DNA of 64,000 bases from Rhabdobacter roseus (lineage in GTDB: Bacteria > Bacteroidota > Bacteroidia > Cytophagales > Spirosomataceae): assembly GCF_014202275.1 (NCBI RefSeq), contig NZ_JACHGF010000014.1, forward strand, positions 55,719-119,718. The letters are read 5' to 3'. A model generated the notes under the pieces. The model had not been told where the DNA came from. It did no database searches and was given only the letters and a program-made list of their open reading frames with translations. Each line of letters starts with the position of its first letter. Position 1 is the first letter of the stretch. Made by a program: the position numbers and the translations under genes. Of this stretch, positions 45,224 through 53,291 are shown one piece after another.

Positions 45224-46582
45224 TCAGGCGGTTTGGTTCAAAATAGCCACAAATTCTTCCTTGCCCTGGCGGTGTAGGGCGTAGTGCAGCATGAGCTTGC
45301 TTTCGATGTTGAACTTATTGGACGGACAGGGCGGCATGCCTTCGCGCCAGGATTTGGGGCAGCCACCGCCGCAGACGGGCAGCATCCGGCAGGTGGTGCA
45401 GGGGTACTTTCCGTCGGCCACGTCGTCGTGGAAGCTCAGCAACGGGCGGTGCGTCGAGATGGTGTCCAGGCCGTTGCCTACGTTGCCCAGGATGTACTCG
45501 GTGTTGTCGTAGGATTCCACGTAGGGTACTTCGGTGCAGTCGAAGACGTTGCCGAAGGCATCGAACACCTCGGCGTCGGGCGTTACGGACATGCATACCA
45601 CGGGGTTGAGCGAGGGCAGCAACCGGGGCGTAAAGCCCAGCCGGATCATCTCGATCATCCAGGTGATTTCCTGCTCGCCGAAGGCCTGTTTCTCCAGCGA
45701 CAGCAGGTGCGCCTCGTTACCCCAGGCGTGGATGGGTGCCACGTAGAAGTAGGCGATCTTGTCCTGCAATTCGTGCTCGGCCAGCAGGTGCAGCAGCGGA
45801 ATCACGCTCTCGCTGTTGCGCTCGTCGACGTTGCAGCGGATGGAAATATCGCAGCCCAGTTCTTTGAAATTGGGCAAATTATAAATAGCTAACAGATTCT
45901 GAAAAATGAGCTTGAAGGTAGACAGCCCGTCTTTGGTGTGGCGGCGGGCGTCGTGGTGCTCGGCGGTGCCGTCGAGGGTTACCTCAATGCTCTTCACGCC
46001 GTGCTGCTGCACCAGCTCCAGGAAGATAGGTACCTTCAGGCTCAGGCCGTTGGTGACTAGCTTGGCACTGTAGGTGCAGCCGCGCTCGCGGGCCAGCGCC
46101 TGTATCCGCGGCGTCAGCGACCGGATCTGCACCCAGCCCATCAGCGGCTCCGACCCGAACCACGCGATCTCGACGTGGCGGTAGGGCTTGGCCGAAAACT
46201 TACTGGCGATGCGCTCCAGCACCAGGTCGCTGTGGGCCGTCCCGATGTAGTCTTTGGTATGTTTCTGACCGCAGTAGCCGCAGCCCAACTGACACATGGC
46301 CGTGGGCTGGATCACGTGGTAAAGGCTGGTGCCGTCGGCTACGGTGGCTTTGTTGCGGGCAATAATGGTGTGGACTTCCCGCTCGGCGGCGGGCACAATG
46401 GCTTCGATGGTGCGTAGCTTATCAAACACGCGGTCGCTGATTTCGTCCCAGGCTCCCCGCTGCAACTTATCGTAAAGAGTATCGGTAATGACCAGCGTGC
46501 GGGCGGTGCGGGTCGCAAACAGCACGCGCTTGCCCGCCGCTACCGGCTCGGTGATGACTAGGTAATGGGATAGCTTGAACAT
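45224..46582 (-). CDS. radical SAM/SPASM peptide-modifying enzyme (second)
   Basis: A 452-residue enzyme starting at ATG 46582 (MFKLSHYLVITEPV). Residues 1-85 form a small N-terminal domain that could bind leader peptide. The radical SAM cluster is C97-x3-C101-x2-C104 (AMCQLGCGYCGQKH), unusual in having Gly-Tyr-Cys-Gly. A C-terminal SPASM region ends PCTTCRMLPVCGGGCPKSW with further Cys for auxiliary clusters. The two Cys-rich precursor genes lie immediately upstream (50 bases), making them the likeliest substrates, for example for thioether or carbon crosslinks. Substrate assignment is inferred from order. Confidence 0.9.
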   Translation of the reverse strand: MFKLSHYLVITEPVAAGKRVLFATRTARTLVITDTLYDKLQRGAWDEISDRVFDKLRTIEAIVPAAEREVHTIIARNKATVADGTSLYHVIQPTAMCQLGCGYCGQKHTKDYIGTAHSDLVLERIASKFSAKPYRHVEIAWFGSEPLMGWVQIRSLTPRIQALARERGCTYSAKLVTNGLSLKVPIFLELVQQHGVKSIEVTLDGTAEHHDARRHTKDGLSTFKLIFQNLLAIYNLPNFKELGCDISIRCNVDERNSESVIPLLHLLAEHELQDKIAYFYVAPIHAWGNEAHLLSLEKQAFGEQEITWMIEMIRLGFTPRLLPSLNPVVCMSVTPDAEVFDAFGNVFDCTEVPYVESYDNTEYILGNVGNGLDTISTHRPLLSFHDDVADGKYPCTTCRMLPVCGGGCPKSWREGMPPCPSNKFNIESKLMLHYALHRQGKEEFVAILNQTA

Positions 46583-46632
46583 ACGATGACGCGATTTGAT
46601 AAGAATAAATAAACTACAGGGTACTTTGCGGC

Positions 46633-46848
46633 CTATTCCAGAATGGCGCTTTCCTTGGGCGAGCAACCGTTGTTGGTGACGGGGCAGCCGGTATTTCTAT
46701 CGCCCCCGGTCGAGGGGCAGCCCGAGTTTCGGCCACCGCCGGTGAGCTCCTCGGCTTCTTCCGGCGAAATATCTTCCAGCCCGTCGGCCGCGTTTTCGGC
46801 CTGGTTCACCAGGTCTTCCAGGCTTAGTTTGGTCAATTTCTTTTTCAT
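46633..46848 (-). CDS. Cys-rich Gly-Gly leader RiPP precursor (B)
   Basis: A 71-residue peptide. The leader (1-38) is acidic and ends DISPEEAEELTGG, like NHLP/Nif11-type leaders, with a Gly-Gly cut expected near G37-G38 or G38-G39. The core (39/40-71) holds Cys at 44, 55 and 62, Pro at 45, 56 and 64, and Ser/Thr in between (NSGCPSTGG; NTGCPVTNNGCSPKESAI). It is a paralogue of the peptide at 46920-47126. It lies 50 bases before the second radical SAM gene. Confidence 0.85.
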   Translation of the reverse strand: MKKKLTKLSLEDLVNQAENAADGLEDISPEEAEELTGGGRNSGCPSTGGDRNTGCPVTNNGCSPKESAILE

Positions 46849-46919
46849 AGGTCGAAGGATTTAGGAAAAGCCGGGCGAAGTCAAATGAGGTACCTCGCCC
46901 AGCTTTTGGGGAGTGGGGT

Positions 46920-47126
46920 CTATTCCTGAATGGCCGCTTCCCGCGGACCGCAGCCCGTATTGGATACCGGACACCCTCTGTTATTGCCCGAGCCACAGGC
47001 ACCGTTCAACGTATGTCCTCCGGCTAGCTCTTCGGCCTCTTCGGGCGTCAACTCGGCGAAACCATCTTCGGGATTTTCTACACCTTCCAGTTTGTTCAGG
47101 ATGTCGGTAATTGATTTCTTTTCCAT
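46920..47126 (-). CDS. Cys-rich Gly-Gly leader RiPP precursor (A)
   Basis: A 68-residue peptide. The leader (1-37) ends AELTPEEAEELAGG. The core (38-68) begins HTLNGACGSGNNRG and has Cys at 44, 52 and 59 and Pro at 53 and 61. The block GCPVSNTGCGPREAAIQE matches GCPVTNNGCSPKESAILE of precursor B, so spacing C-x6-C and the flanking Pro are conserved while the first Cys varies in distance. Probable substrate of the neighbouring radical SAM enzymes and possibly the dehydratase or hydroxylase. A 166-base spacer without a gene precedes it. Confidence 0.85.
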   Translation of the reverse strand: MEKKSITDILNKLEGVENPEDGFAELTPEEAEELAGGHTLNGACGSGNNRGCPVSNTGCGPREAAIQE

Positions 47127-47292
47127 TGTCGTAAGTAGTTAAAAGGATAAATGGTTGAACAGGCTTTCGCGGGCGCCTTCGGAAAGGCCTGCGTCGTTTT
47201 GACGAAGGGAAGTTGCTCATTTGGCTTTATTTACCGAAATTATTTAGACCTACTCGCCCACTTTCTCGACGAACTAGGTACCTGGCCCGAAG

Positions 47293-48510
47293 TTAAAATC
47301 CGGGCTCGGCCACCAGCCGGAGCGCTTCCTCGTAGCCCAGCGGAGCCAAGCCCGTGCGGGCCTTGAAGGCCGCGGGCAGCTGCGCCAGCAGGCGGTTCTG
47401 GATGTGCGTAATGAGCTTAAGCAAATCGTGGCAATACACCGACGGCTGGTCGAAGCCCGCCCCCGGCCGGAAGCGGTGCACGATGAAGCCCCCGCCGCAC
47501 ACCGCCACCACGGGGCAGCTCCGGCACGCCGGGGGTAGTTGGGTGCGGCTTTCGGCGCACTGCCGAATGAGCGGCGCCCGAAGTACCTCGTCCAGCCCGT
47601 GGGACTGCACGTGAAAGCCTTCTTTGGTAATGCCGTGGTAGCACACTTTGAGGGAGTCCTGGGCCTCGATGCTGCCGTCGGTTTCGATCACCAGAAAGGT
47701 ACTTTGGACGGAGCCCGCGCCGCGCCCGCAGGAGTCGGAGACGACCTCCTGCCCCAGGATGAGCGCTAGGTACTGCCGAAACAAAGGTACCTTGGGCCGC
47801 ACCGCCGGGGCCAGCGCCAGCCATTCGTCAAAGACGGCGATGAGCCAGTCGGCGTAGGGGGTACTTTGCGGGGTTGAAAGGTAGGTAGCGTGGGTGTGGT
47901 CGGGCAGGAGGAAGTTGATCGAGCGCGCGCCCAGCCGCACAAAGTGATGAAAAAGCGCCCGCGGATCGGTGGCCGGATCTACCACCGTGAGCAGGCCGGG
48001 GTAGTACCGCACGGCCGGGTGCGCCTGGGCGGTTTGGAAGCCCCGCACCACGGCCTCGTAGGAGCCCCTCCCCTGGTGGTCCACGCGCTGGGCGTCGTGC
48101 ACAGCCCGCGGCCCGTCCAGGCTGATCCCGATTTTGACGCCCAACCTACCCAGCAGCGCGCACCAGTCTTCGGTGAGCAGTACGCCGTTGGTCTGGATGG
48201 TGTAGTCGATGGCCGTGTAGGCAGGCAGGTACCTGCGCGCCCGTAGCACGAAGTCCTCAAAAAAAGAAGGGAGCGCCAGCAAAGGCTCCCCTCCGTGAAA
48301 AATAAACTTAAAGGCCCGCAGGCGGTGCGCCCGGCAGTAGGTACCTACGCGCCGCAGCAGCTGCTCCACCACGGCCGGAGCCATGAATTTGGGCTGGGTG
48401 CGGTAGGTGGTGTCGCCGCGGTTGTAGACGTAGCAGTAGGTGCAGTTGAGATTGCACCGGCTCGCCACTTTGAGCACCAGCCCCCGCACCCGCTGCTTTA
48501 CCGCGCTCAT
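47293..48510 (-). CDS. radical SAM/SPASM peptide-modifying enzyme, cyclophane-synthase-like (first)
   Basis: A 405-residue enzyme. The cluster motif is C19-x3-C23-x2-C26 in RCNLNCTYCYVYNRGDTTYR, the wording typical of the FxsB/XyeB/GrrM group that makes three-residue cyclophanes (aromatic ring to residue i+2). FIFHGGEPLL and SLDGPRAVHD follow. The SPASM part includes SDSCGRG, LKVCYHG, ACRSCPVVAVCGGGF and a final YCHD. It starts 17 bases after the precursor at 48528-48704, so that peptide and the next upstream one are the likeliest substrates. Reaction type is inferred from family resemblance. Confidence 0.88.
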   Translation of the reverse strand: MSAVKQRVRGLVLKVASRCNLNCTYCYVYNRGDTTYRTQPKFMAPAVVEQLLRRVGTYCRAHRLRAFKFIFHGGEPLLALPSFFEDFVLRARRYLPAYTAIDYTIQTNGVLLTEDWCALLGRLGVKIGISLDGPRAVHDAQRVDHQGRGSYEAVVRGFQTAQAHPAVRYYPGLLTVVDPATDPRALFHHFVRLGARSINFLLPDHTHATYLSTPQSTPYADWLIAVFDEWLALAPAVRPKVPLFRQYLALILGQEVVSDSCGRGAGSVQSTFLVIETDGSIEAQDSLKVCYHGITKEGFHVQSHGLDEVLRAPLIRQCAESRTQLPPACRSCPVVAVCGGGFIVHRFRPGAGFDQPSVYCHDLLKLITHIQNRLLAQLPAAFKARTGLAPLGYEEALRLVAEPGF

Positions 48511-48527
48511 GGCTGAAGGTACCTGGT

Positions 48528-48704
48528 TTAGGATTTGGACTCATCCGCGACCGACTCCTTGATCCAGCCCACGTCGGCGATGGGCGGCTTGGCACCCCCC
48601 ACGATCTCGTCCAGGTTGGGGTCGCTTTCCACTTCTTTCTGCAACTCTTCGAGCGCTTTTTTGTCCTGCTTCGAAGCAGGGAGTAAGGAAAATTTCTTTT
48701 TCAT
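48528..48704 (-). CDS. Gly-Gly leader RiPP precursor with W-x-K core
   Basis: A 58-residue peptide. Leader MKKKFSLLPASKQDKKALEE to NLDEIVGG (1-37); the core (38-58) is AKPPIADVGWIKESVADESK plus S. The single aromatic W47 is followed by I48-K49, a Trp-x-Lys motif like the one crosslinked in darobactin. There is no Cys. It ends 17 bases before the cyclophane-type radical SAM gene, so a Trp-Lys crosslink is a reasonable prediction. Start ATG 48704 read directly. Confidence 0.78.
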   Translation of the reverse strand: MKKKFSLLPASKQDKKALEELQKEVESDPNLDEIVGGAKPPIADVGWIKESVADESKS

Positions 48705-48735
48705 GCTTTTTATAAAAAATGAGTGAAACAGCGGC

Positions 48736-48936
48736 TTACATCCGGATCAACATGGCGGGCTCTACCAGCGTGAGCCTGTCTTCACTTTCGTGCTCGTAGG
48801 TCGGGGCGTAGTCTTTGTCGCCGCCCCGGATCAGCAGGGCGTCCTGGTCGGTAAGCAGATCGAAGGGGGTACTTTCGCGCGGCTCGGGCAGCGAGGGCAG
48901 CGCTTTTTGAAACCAATCGTTCCATTTTCTTTTCAT
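48736..48936 (-). CDS. Gly-Gly leader RiPP precursor with Tyr-rich core
   Basis: A 66-residue peptide, MKRKWNDWFQKALPSLPEPR onward. Gly38-Gly39 in ALLIRGG mark a leader end; the core begins DKDYAPTYEHESEDRL and ends with a hydrophobic tail (VEPAMLIRM). Y43, Y47 and H49 could serve as aromatic partners for cyclophane formation. The leader differs from the other precursors (basic, Trp- and Pro-containing). It may also be a leader-like accessory peptide rather than a product. The next gene follows after 31 bases. Confidence 0.65.
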   Translation of the reverse strand: MKRKWNDWFQKALPSLPEPRESTPFDLLTDQDALLIRGGDKDYAPTYEHESEDRLTLVEPAMLIRM

Positions 48937-48989
48937 AGGACAAAACGGGTTTGGTAAAGGAAGTGAAGGAGAAATGGGGAACTACCTAG

Positions 48990-48997
48990 CAAGAATA
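48990..48997 (-). promoter_or_regulatory. possible internal promoter of the RiPP operon
   Basis: On the minus strand TATTCTTG matches TAnnTTTG at 7 of 8 bases, 53 bases upstream of the Tyr-rich precursor, in the 152-base gap after the dehydratase gene. This could allow precursor expression independent of the dehydratase. Confidence 0.25.
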
Positions 48998-49088
48998 GTT
49001 CTTCCGAAACGAGCCCAGAAATTTTTTCGGCCAACTAAGGTACCTACTCGACGAATTGAAACGGGGGCACTTGGGCGGCTTGGAAAAT

Positions 49089-52000
49089 TTATTTATCCCC
49101 AAAAGTACCCTGCGCAGGTACCTGCGGCTTACGGCTACCCTGCGATGTAGCGTAGCGGCTCAGGTAGTGGTAGATCACCAGCTCGTGCAGGCGCTGGTCG
49201 GTGGCAAAGAGGCGGTTGAGCGACATATGTACCAGACTGGCCAATAGATCGTTGCGGCGGCTCAGGTCCGCCCCGAGTACCGCAAGTACCTCGGCGATCA
49301 CCGGCTGCATGGCCCGCGTCCGGGCCGTGAGGAGCGCGTTCGTGGGTGAGGTATTTAGCAGGCGCTCTACGTCCGGCTCGGCGAGGCGGTACTTGTGGTT
49401 GAGCTGCTTCCGCAGGGCCGCCGGGTCGGCATACTCGGCCAGCAGCCCGTCGCGGCAGTGGGTGGTCCAGGCGGCCATTTCCGTGGGGCTTAGTCCAAAA
49501 TCCACCAGCCAGCGGTAGGTACTTGTGAGCGCAAAACTCCAGCGCTCGGCGGGGGTACTTTCCTCGGCTTCGGCCCCCAGGTACTTCAGGGTACTTTGGC
49601 TGTCGAGGGCAAAGAGCGTTTCGGCGTTTTCCAGGGTGTGGGCTCCGTAGCGTTCTACTTCGGGCTGGTAGGTGTCCCACTGTAGGCGGTAGAGCTCGCC
49701 CGCGTCGAGGTAAGGCTGGAGCGCGGCTTTGAGCGCGCCGTAAAAGGGTACTTGCCGGGCCGCGTCGGGTACCCGAAAGCGCAGCCGCAGCTGCGGATCG
49801 GGGTCGGTATAGCGCACAAAAAACCATTTTTCCACTACCTCCCCAAATTCCGGTTGCCGCACGAAAGGCTCCAGCACCGCGACCAGTATTTCCTCCAACG
49901 TTTCGACGCCCGCGTAGAGCTTCAGGTACAGCCAGGCATCGCCGGGGTAGTACCGCCGCGGAGCCGCCGTAGCCACGGGCCAGGGCGACGGCCCTGCCGG
50001 AACCGGCGCGGACGACTTCCAGGGAATGATGATCTCGCTGACGTACGGTTCACCGTGGCCATCCCGCAGCCAGCACTGCTCAGGCGTGTGCAGCCATTCT
50101 TTCAAAAGTAACTCCTCACGGGCCTGCGCCCCACTGGAAAGTGCTGTACTACAAAGTACCTCCAGGCAAAAGTCCACGTCCAGGTCCAGCAGCAGCTCGT
50201 TGTCGCCCTCGGCCAGCGTGACGTAGCGGGGTACTTGCTGCTCGTGGTACAGCCAGGTGCGCAAAGCGGCAGCGCCGGACGCTGCGCCGGGCGTTTCCAC
50301 GCTGGGGTACTTTGCCAATGCTGCCGACTTGATCCGCCACTGCGCCCGGCTCAGGATGAGGTTTTGGTAGGTCACGCGGGGCAAAAACGGCAGCGCTTCC
50401 AGGCCTTCCCACAGCCAGGCCAGCGCCAGCCCGCCCCGCTGGGTCTGGAGGTCGCCCAGAAATTGGTAGATAAAACTACCCTTGGAAAAATTGTGCGCCG
50501 ACGACAACCTCGGGATGACCTCCCGCTGCAACCGCCGCGACCGCAGCCGGATGCGGTGGTCGGCCGTGACGGATACCAGCAGATCGCTCACCGGCAGGGT
50601 GTGGGCCGCGTCGGTACCGCTGCGGGCGTGGTAGGTGATTTCGTAGTCGCGCAGCCGGGGCCGGGCCAGGATGTTGGCAGCCTTGTCGTCGGGCGCGTGC
50701 AGTACTTCGGCCAGGATGGCGTCGGGGTAGTTTGCCTCTTCGTCGCGCAGGCTTTGCTGCACCAGGGTACTTAGGCGGGCGTCGCCCGGACAAAACCGCC
50801 CCAGCAGCGTAGCCGCCGACGGCCCCTCGGCCCCCTGCAAAATAAACGAGTACTGCCCGGCATCGAGGGCCTCGGGCGAGGCCGCCAGCAAACTACCCAT
50901 GAGGTACCCACTGGCGGCCCAGGTACCTTCGGCTGTTTTTTTATTCAATTCTTCCAAATCCCGTTTTTCAAGTTCCATACAGGTACTTCCCCGCCGCAGG
51001 CATTCGCCCAGGAGGGCCAGCTTCCAGGGGTCCACGGGCGGCGGCGGAGGTACTTCGGCGGGCTTGGCGTCCAGGTCCTGCACCAGGTCCGAGCGGCCCG
51101 TTTGCGAACGGGCGCCTTCGCCGTAGCCCACGCCCAGGTCGGCGTCGAGCGCGTGCAGCAGGGGTACTTCTTCGCCCTCGTAGCGCTCCCGGAAGCGCCG
51201 ACAAAACGTTCGGATGCGTTCGGGCGTTTTGTCGCGGGCCAGGCCGCGTAGGTCGCGCAGTTGTCGGCAGATCGCCTGCCCTACCCGCTGCTGGAGATGG
51301 TTGGTGGGGGTTTCGACGTACAGCGTACCATGCACCAGCGCCGCGGGGGAAGCACCTTCCGTCAGGGACGGGCTGATGTTGCGCAGTATTTCCTGAAGTA
51401 GCCCGTAGCGGGTAGGTTCGGACAGGTCGGTCTGGAGGCATTTTTGGAGCTCGTCGAGGTACCTGACGAGCCCGGAAGTACCTTCCAGTCGGGCTAGTTT
51501 TTCGCGCAAAGTACCTAATGGATCGGCGTCGGTGAGGGCGGGTTGGAGGTCATCCACGAGCAGTTGCTGCTCCACCAGCTCTTCCACAAAAGCGCGGGCG
51601 TCTTCGTAGGTCACGGTGGCGTCGGTGAGGGCGTGGCTGAGCGCCGGAAGGGTGGCCCCGGCGGCGGCTTTTTCCAACACCAGCGCCAGGTAGGTACTTT
51701 GCGCCACGGCGCTGATGAAGTACCGCCGCCCGTCGGCCTCGGGGCGGGCTTCGGTGTAGCGGTACTCGGCCCGGAGCCGGTACAGGCTGTCGTTGGGATA
51801 AAACAGCAGCTGCTCGCGTAGCGCGGGCTGTGCGGCCAGGTACCCAACCAGCCGCTCCAGGTAGGCGGCGTCCAGCCGCAGGTACTTGCGGTGCGAAGCC
51901 TCGGCAGACCAGGTAATGGCACTCGTGCTGGCCCAGGTACCCGTGGCGCAGCCCGCCATGAGGCCAAAGGGCGTGGGACGGCTGCGCATCCGCTGCAGGT

Positions 52001-52229
52001 ACTTCCAGTAGGCCAGCCGCAGCTTGGCCGGAAGTACCGTCGGGGTACGTAAGGCCTCGCACAGGTGCCCATAAAAAGCAGGAGAGGCTACCTGAATAGC
52101 CTCTCGTACGGTGGGGCTGGCCCACTGCCTGCGTAAATACGTGTCCACATCGGCTCCCGGCAACAAGGGATCGGCCAGGCTCAGGGTGGGAATCCGAAGT
52201 AGATAAAAAGGATGAGGAATGACATGCAT
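49089..52229 (-). CDS. class I lanthipeptide-type dehydratase (full-length LanB)
   Basis: A 1046-residue enzyme that dehydrates Ser/Thr through tRNA-dependent glutamylation and elimination. The N-terminal Lant_dehydr domain has the hallmark QRMRSRPTPFGLMAG (80-93). The C-terminal SpaB_C/elimination domain (about 740-1040) has KWFFVRYTDPDPQLRLRFRV and YQPEVERYG. Both domains in one chain is the usual LanB form. A 44-aa precursor ends 39 bases upstream. No LanC is found in the 15 kb that follow, so lanthionine rings, if any, would need another enzyme or form spontaneously. Confidence 0.95.
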   Translation of the reverse strand: MHVIPHPFYLLRIPTLSLADPLLPGADVDTYLRRQWASPTVREAIQVASPAFYGHLCEALRTPTVLPAKLRLAYWKYLQRMRSRPTPFGLMAGCATGTWASTSAITWSAEASHRKYLRLDAAYLERLVGYLAAQPALREQLLFYPNDSLYRLRAEYRYTEARPEADGRRYFISAVAQSTYLALVLEKAAAGATLPALSHALTDATVTYEDARAFVEELVEQQLLVDDLQPALTDADPLGTLREKLARLEGTSGLVRYLDELQKCLQTDLSEPTRYGLLQEILRNISPSLTEGASPAALVHGTLYVETPTNHLQQRVGQAICRQLRDLRGLARDKTPERIRTFCRRFRERYEGEEVPLLHALDADLGVGYGEGARSQTGRSDLVQDLDAKPAEVPPPPPVDPWKLALLGECLRRGSTCMELEKRDLEELNKKTAEGTWAASGYLMGSLLAASPEALDAGQYSFILQGAEGPSAATLLGRFCPGDARLSTLVQQSLRDEEANYPDAILAEVLHAPDDKAANILARPRLRDYEITYHARSGTDAAHTLPVSDLLVSVTADHRIRLRSRRLQREVIPRLSSAHNFSKGSFIYQFLGDLQTQRGGLALAWLWEGLEALPFLPRVTYQNLILSRAQWRIKSAALAKYPSVETPGAASGAAALRTWLYHEQQVPRYVTLAEGDNELLLDLDVDFCLEVLCSTALSSGAQAREELLLKEWLHTPEQCWLRDGHGEPYVSEIIIPWKSSAPVPAGPSPWPVATAAPRRYYPGDAWLYLKLYAGVETLEEILVAVLEPFVRQPEFGEVVEKWFFVRYTDPDPQLRLRFRVPDAARQVPFYGALKAALQPYLDAGELYRLQWDTYQPEVERYGAHTLENAETLFALDSQSTLKYLGAEAEESTPAERWSFALTSTYRWLVDFGLSPTEMAAWTTHCRDGLLAEYADPAALRKQLNHKYRLAEPDVERLLNTSPTNALLTARTRAMQPVIAEVLAVLGADLSRRNDLLASLVHMSLNRLFATDQRLHELVIYHYLSRYATSQGSRKPQVPAQGTFGDK

Positions 52230-52268
52230 GGCCTGGCGTAGGTACCTGGCAGCCCGGCGGGCCGCCCG

Positions 52269-52403
52269 CTAGCGACTGGTGAGGGTCAGGTAGGTCGTGA
52301 GGGTAACGCTGTCCGAGCGGCCGCCGGCTTGGCGCTGGCCGCGATCGAGCGAGGAGATGGTTTTTTTCTGCAAACGGAGCGGAGAAGTAGTTGCTTTTTT
52401 CAT
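52269..52403 (-). CDS. Cys-free class I lanthipeptide-type precursor
   Basis: A 44-residue ORF, ATG at 52403 and TAG at 52269-52271. The leader contains LRLQKKTISSLD, the K-x-T-I-x-x-L-D type box of Bacteroidota class I lanthipeptide leaders, and ends RQAGG at residues 24-28. The 16-residue core is RSDSVTLTTYLTLTSR, with three Ser and five Thr but no Cys. It lies directly before the LanB gene. The product is therefore predicted to be a short peptide rich in dehydroalanine/dehydrobutyrine without lanthionine rings, consistent with the missing LanC. Confidence 0.8.
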   Translation of the reverse strand: MKKATTSPLRLQKKTISSLDRGQRQAGGRSDSVTLTTYLTLTSR

Positions 52404-52446
52404 AACGCGATTAATGGTTGAGTAAATAAATTGATTTAGGTATGTT

Positions 52447-52454
52447 CAAATGTA
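52447..52454 (-). promoter_or_regulatory. candidate promoter of the precursor-LanB unit
   Basis: On the minus strand TACATTTG is a perfect -7 match 43 bases upstream of the 44-aa precursor start, in the AT-rich 138-base gap after the LytTR gene. No clear -33 TTTG at normal spacing; activation by the upstream LytTR protein would explain a weak -33. Confidence 0.45.
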
Positions 52455-52541
52455 GCCCCTGCTTTTTCGCTTTCCCATTTAATTAGACCAACTACGGCAT
52501 AATTTAGATCAGTTACATCGGAGATCCTATCAATTGTTTAT

Positions 52542-53291
52542 TTATCGTTTTAAAAAGCGGTCGTTCATGATCTCGCGGACGGTTTCGCGGTAGCTAAAAC
52601 CAATCGGAATCTCTTTTTTGTTGATCGTTTCGATGGTATTGCCATCCACCGACTGCACCGCCGACATCCGCACGATGTACGAGCGGTTCACGCGCAGGAA
52701 GGCTTTCGGAGGCAGCATTTCTTCCACTTTGCTCATGGTGAGGTAGGTCACAATCATTTTGTCGTGGGCCAGGTGCAGCTTCACGTAGTCCTTCATGCCC
52801 TCCACGTACAGGATGTCGTACACGTTGAGGTGAATCATTTTCTTGCCCTCCTTCACCCAGATCGACGCGCTGTCCTGGCTCGTGCCGGGGGTACTTTCGG
52901 GCTTGTCGGCGGGTATTTCGGCGCGCTCGGTGCCCTCCCACACGCGGTTGACGGCCCGCAGGAAGCGGTCAAACGGAATGGGCTTGAGCAGGTAGTCGGT
53001 CACTTCGTACTCGAAGCCCTCCAGGGCGTACTCGGAGTAGGCGGTGGTCAGGATCACTTTCGGGCGGTTTTTGCCAAAACTTTTCAGCAGCTCGATCCCG
53101 GTCATTTCCGGCATGTTGATGTCGAGAAAAATAATGTCGGGCGAGAGTTCATGAATGGCCTCAATGGCCGCGTAGGCGTCGTTGCATTTGCGAAGAAGTT
53201 GAAGATAAGGTACCCGGCCCACGAAGGTCTCCAGGACCTGCTGGGCGCGCGGTTCGTCGTCAATGATAAGACAACTTAGTTTGTTTTTCAT
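52542..53291 (-). CDS. LytTR-family response regulator of the RiPP locus
   Basis: A 249-residue regulator. The receiver has D11-D12 and phosphoacceptor D57 (DIIFLDINMPEMTGIE) and Lys in DYLLKPIPF. The LytTR domain is at about 145-245 (KKMIHLNVYDILYVEGMKDY; FLRVNRSYIVRMSAVQSVDG). It overlaps the kinase gene by 32 bases, so the two are co-translated. Position directly upstream of the precursor-dehydratase unit, same strand, makes it the likely activator. Its binding site is not identified. Confidence 0.93.
   Translation of the reverse strand: MKNKLSCLIIDDEPRAQQVLETFVGRVPYLQLLRKCNDAYAAIEAIHELSPDIIFLDINMPEMTGIELLKSFGKNRPKVILTTAYSEYALEGFEYEVTDYLLKPIPFDRFLRAVNRVWEGTERAEIPADKPESTPGTSQDSASIWVKEGKKMIHLNVYDILYVEGMKDYVKLHLAHDKMIVTYLTMSKVEEMLPPKAFLRVNRSYIVRMSAVQSVDGNTIETINKKEIPIGFSYRETVREIMNDRFLKR

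Noticed and set aside
37200..52403. A LanC cyclase for the dehydratase.
   Set aside because: No protein in the locus shows LanC zinc ligands or its helical toroid pattern; the helical protein at 44179-45219 lacks the conserved Cys and His.
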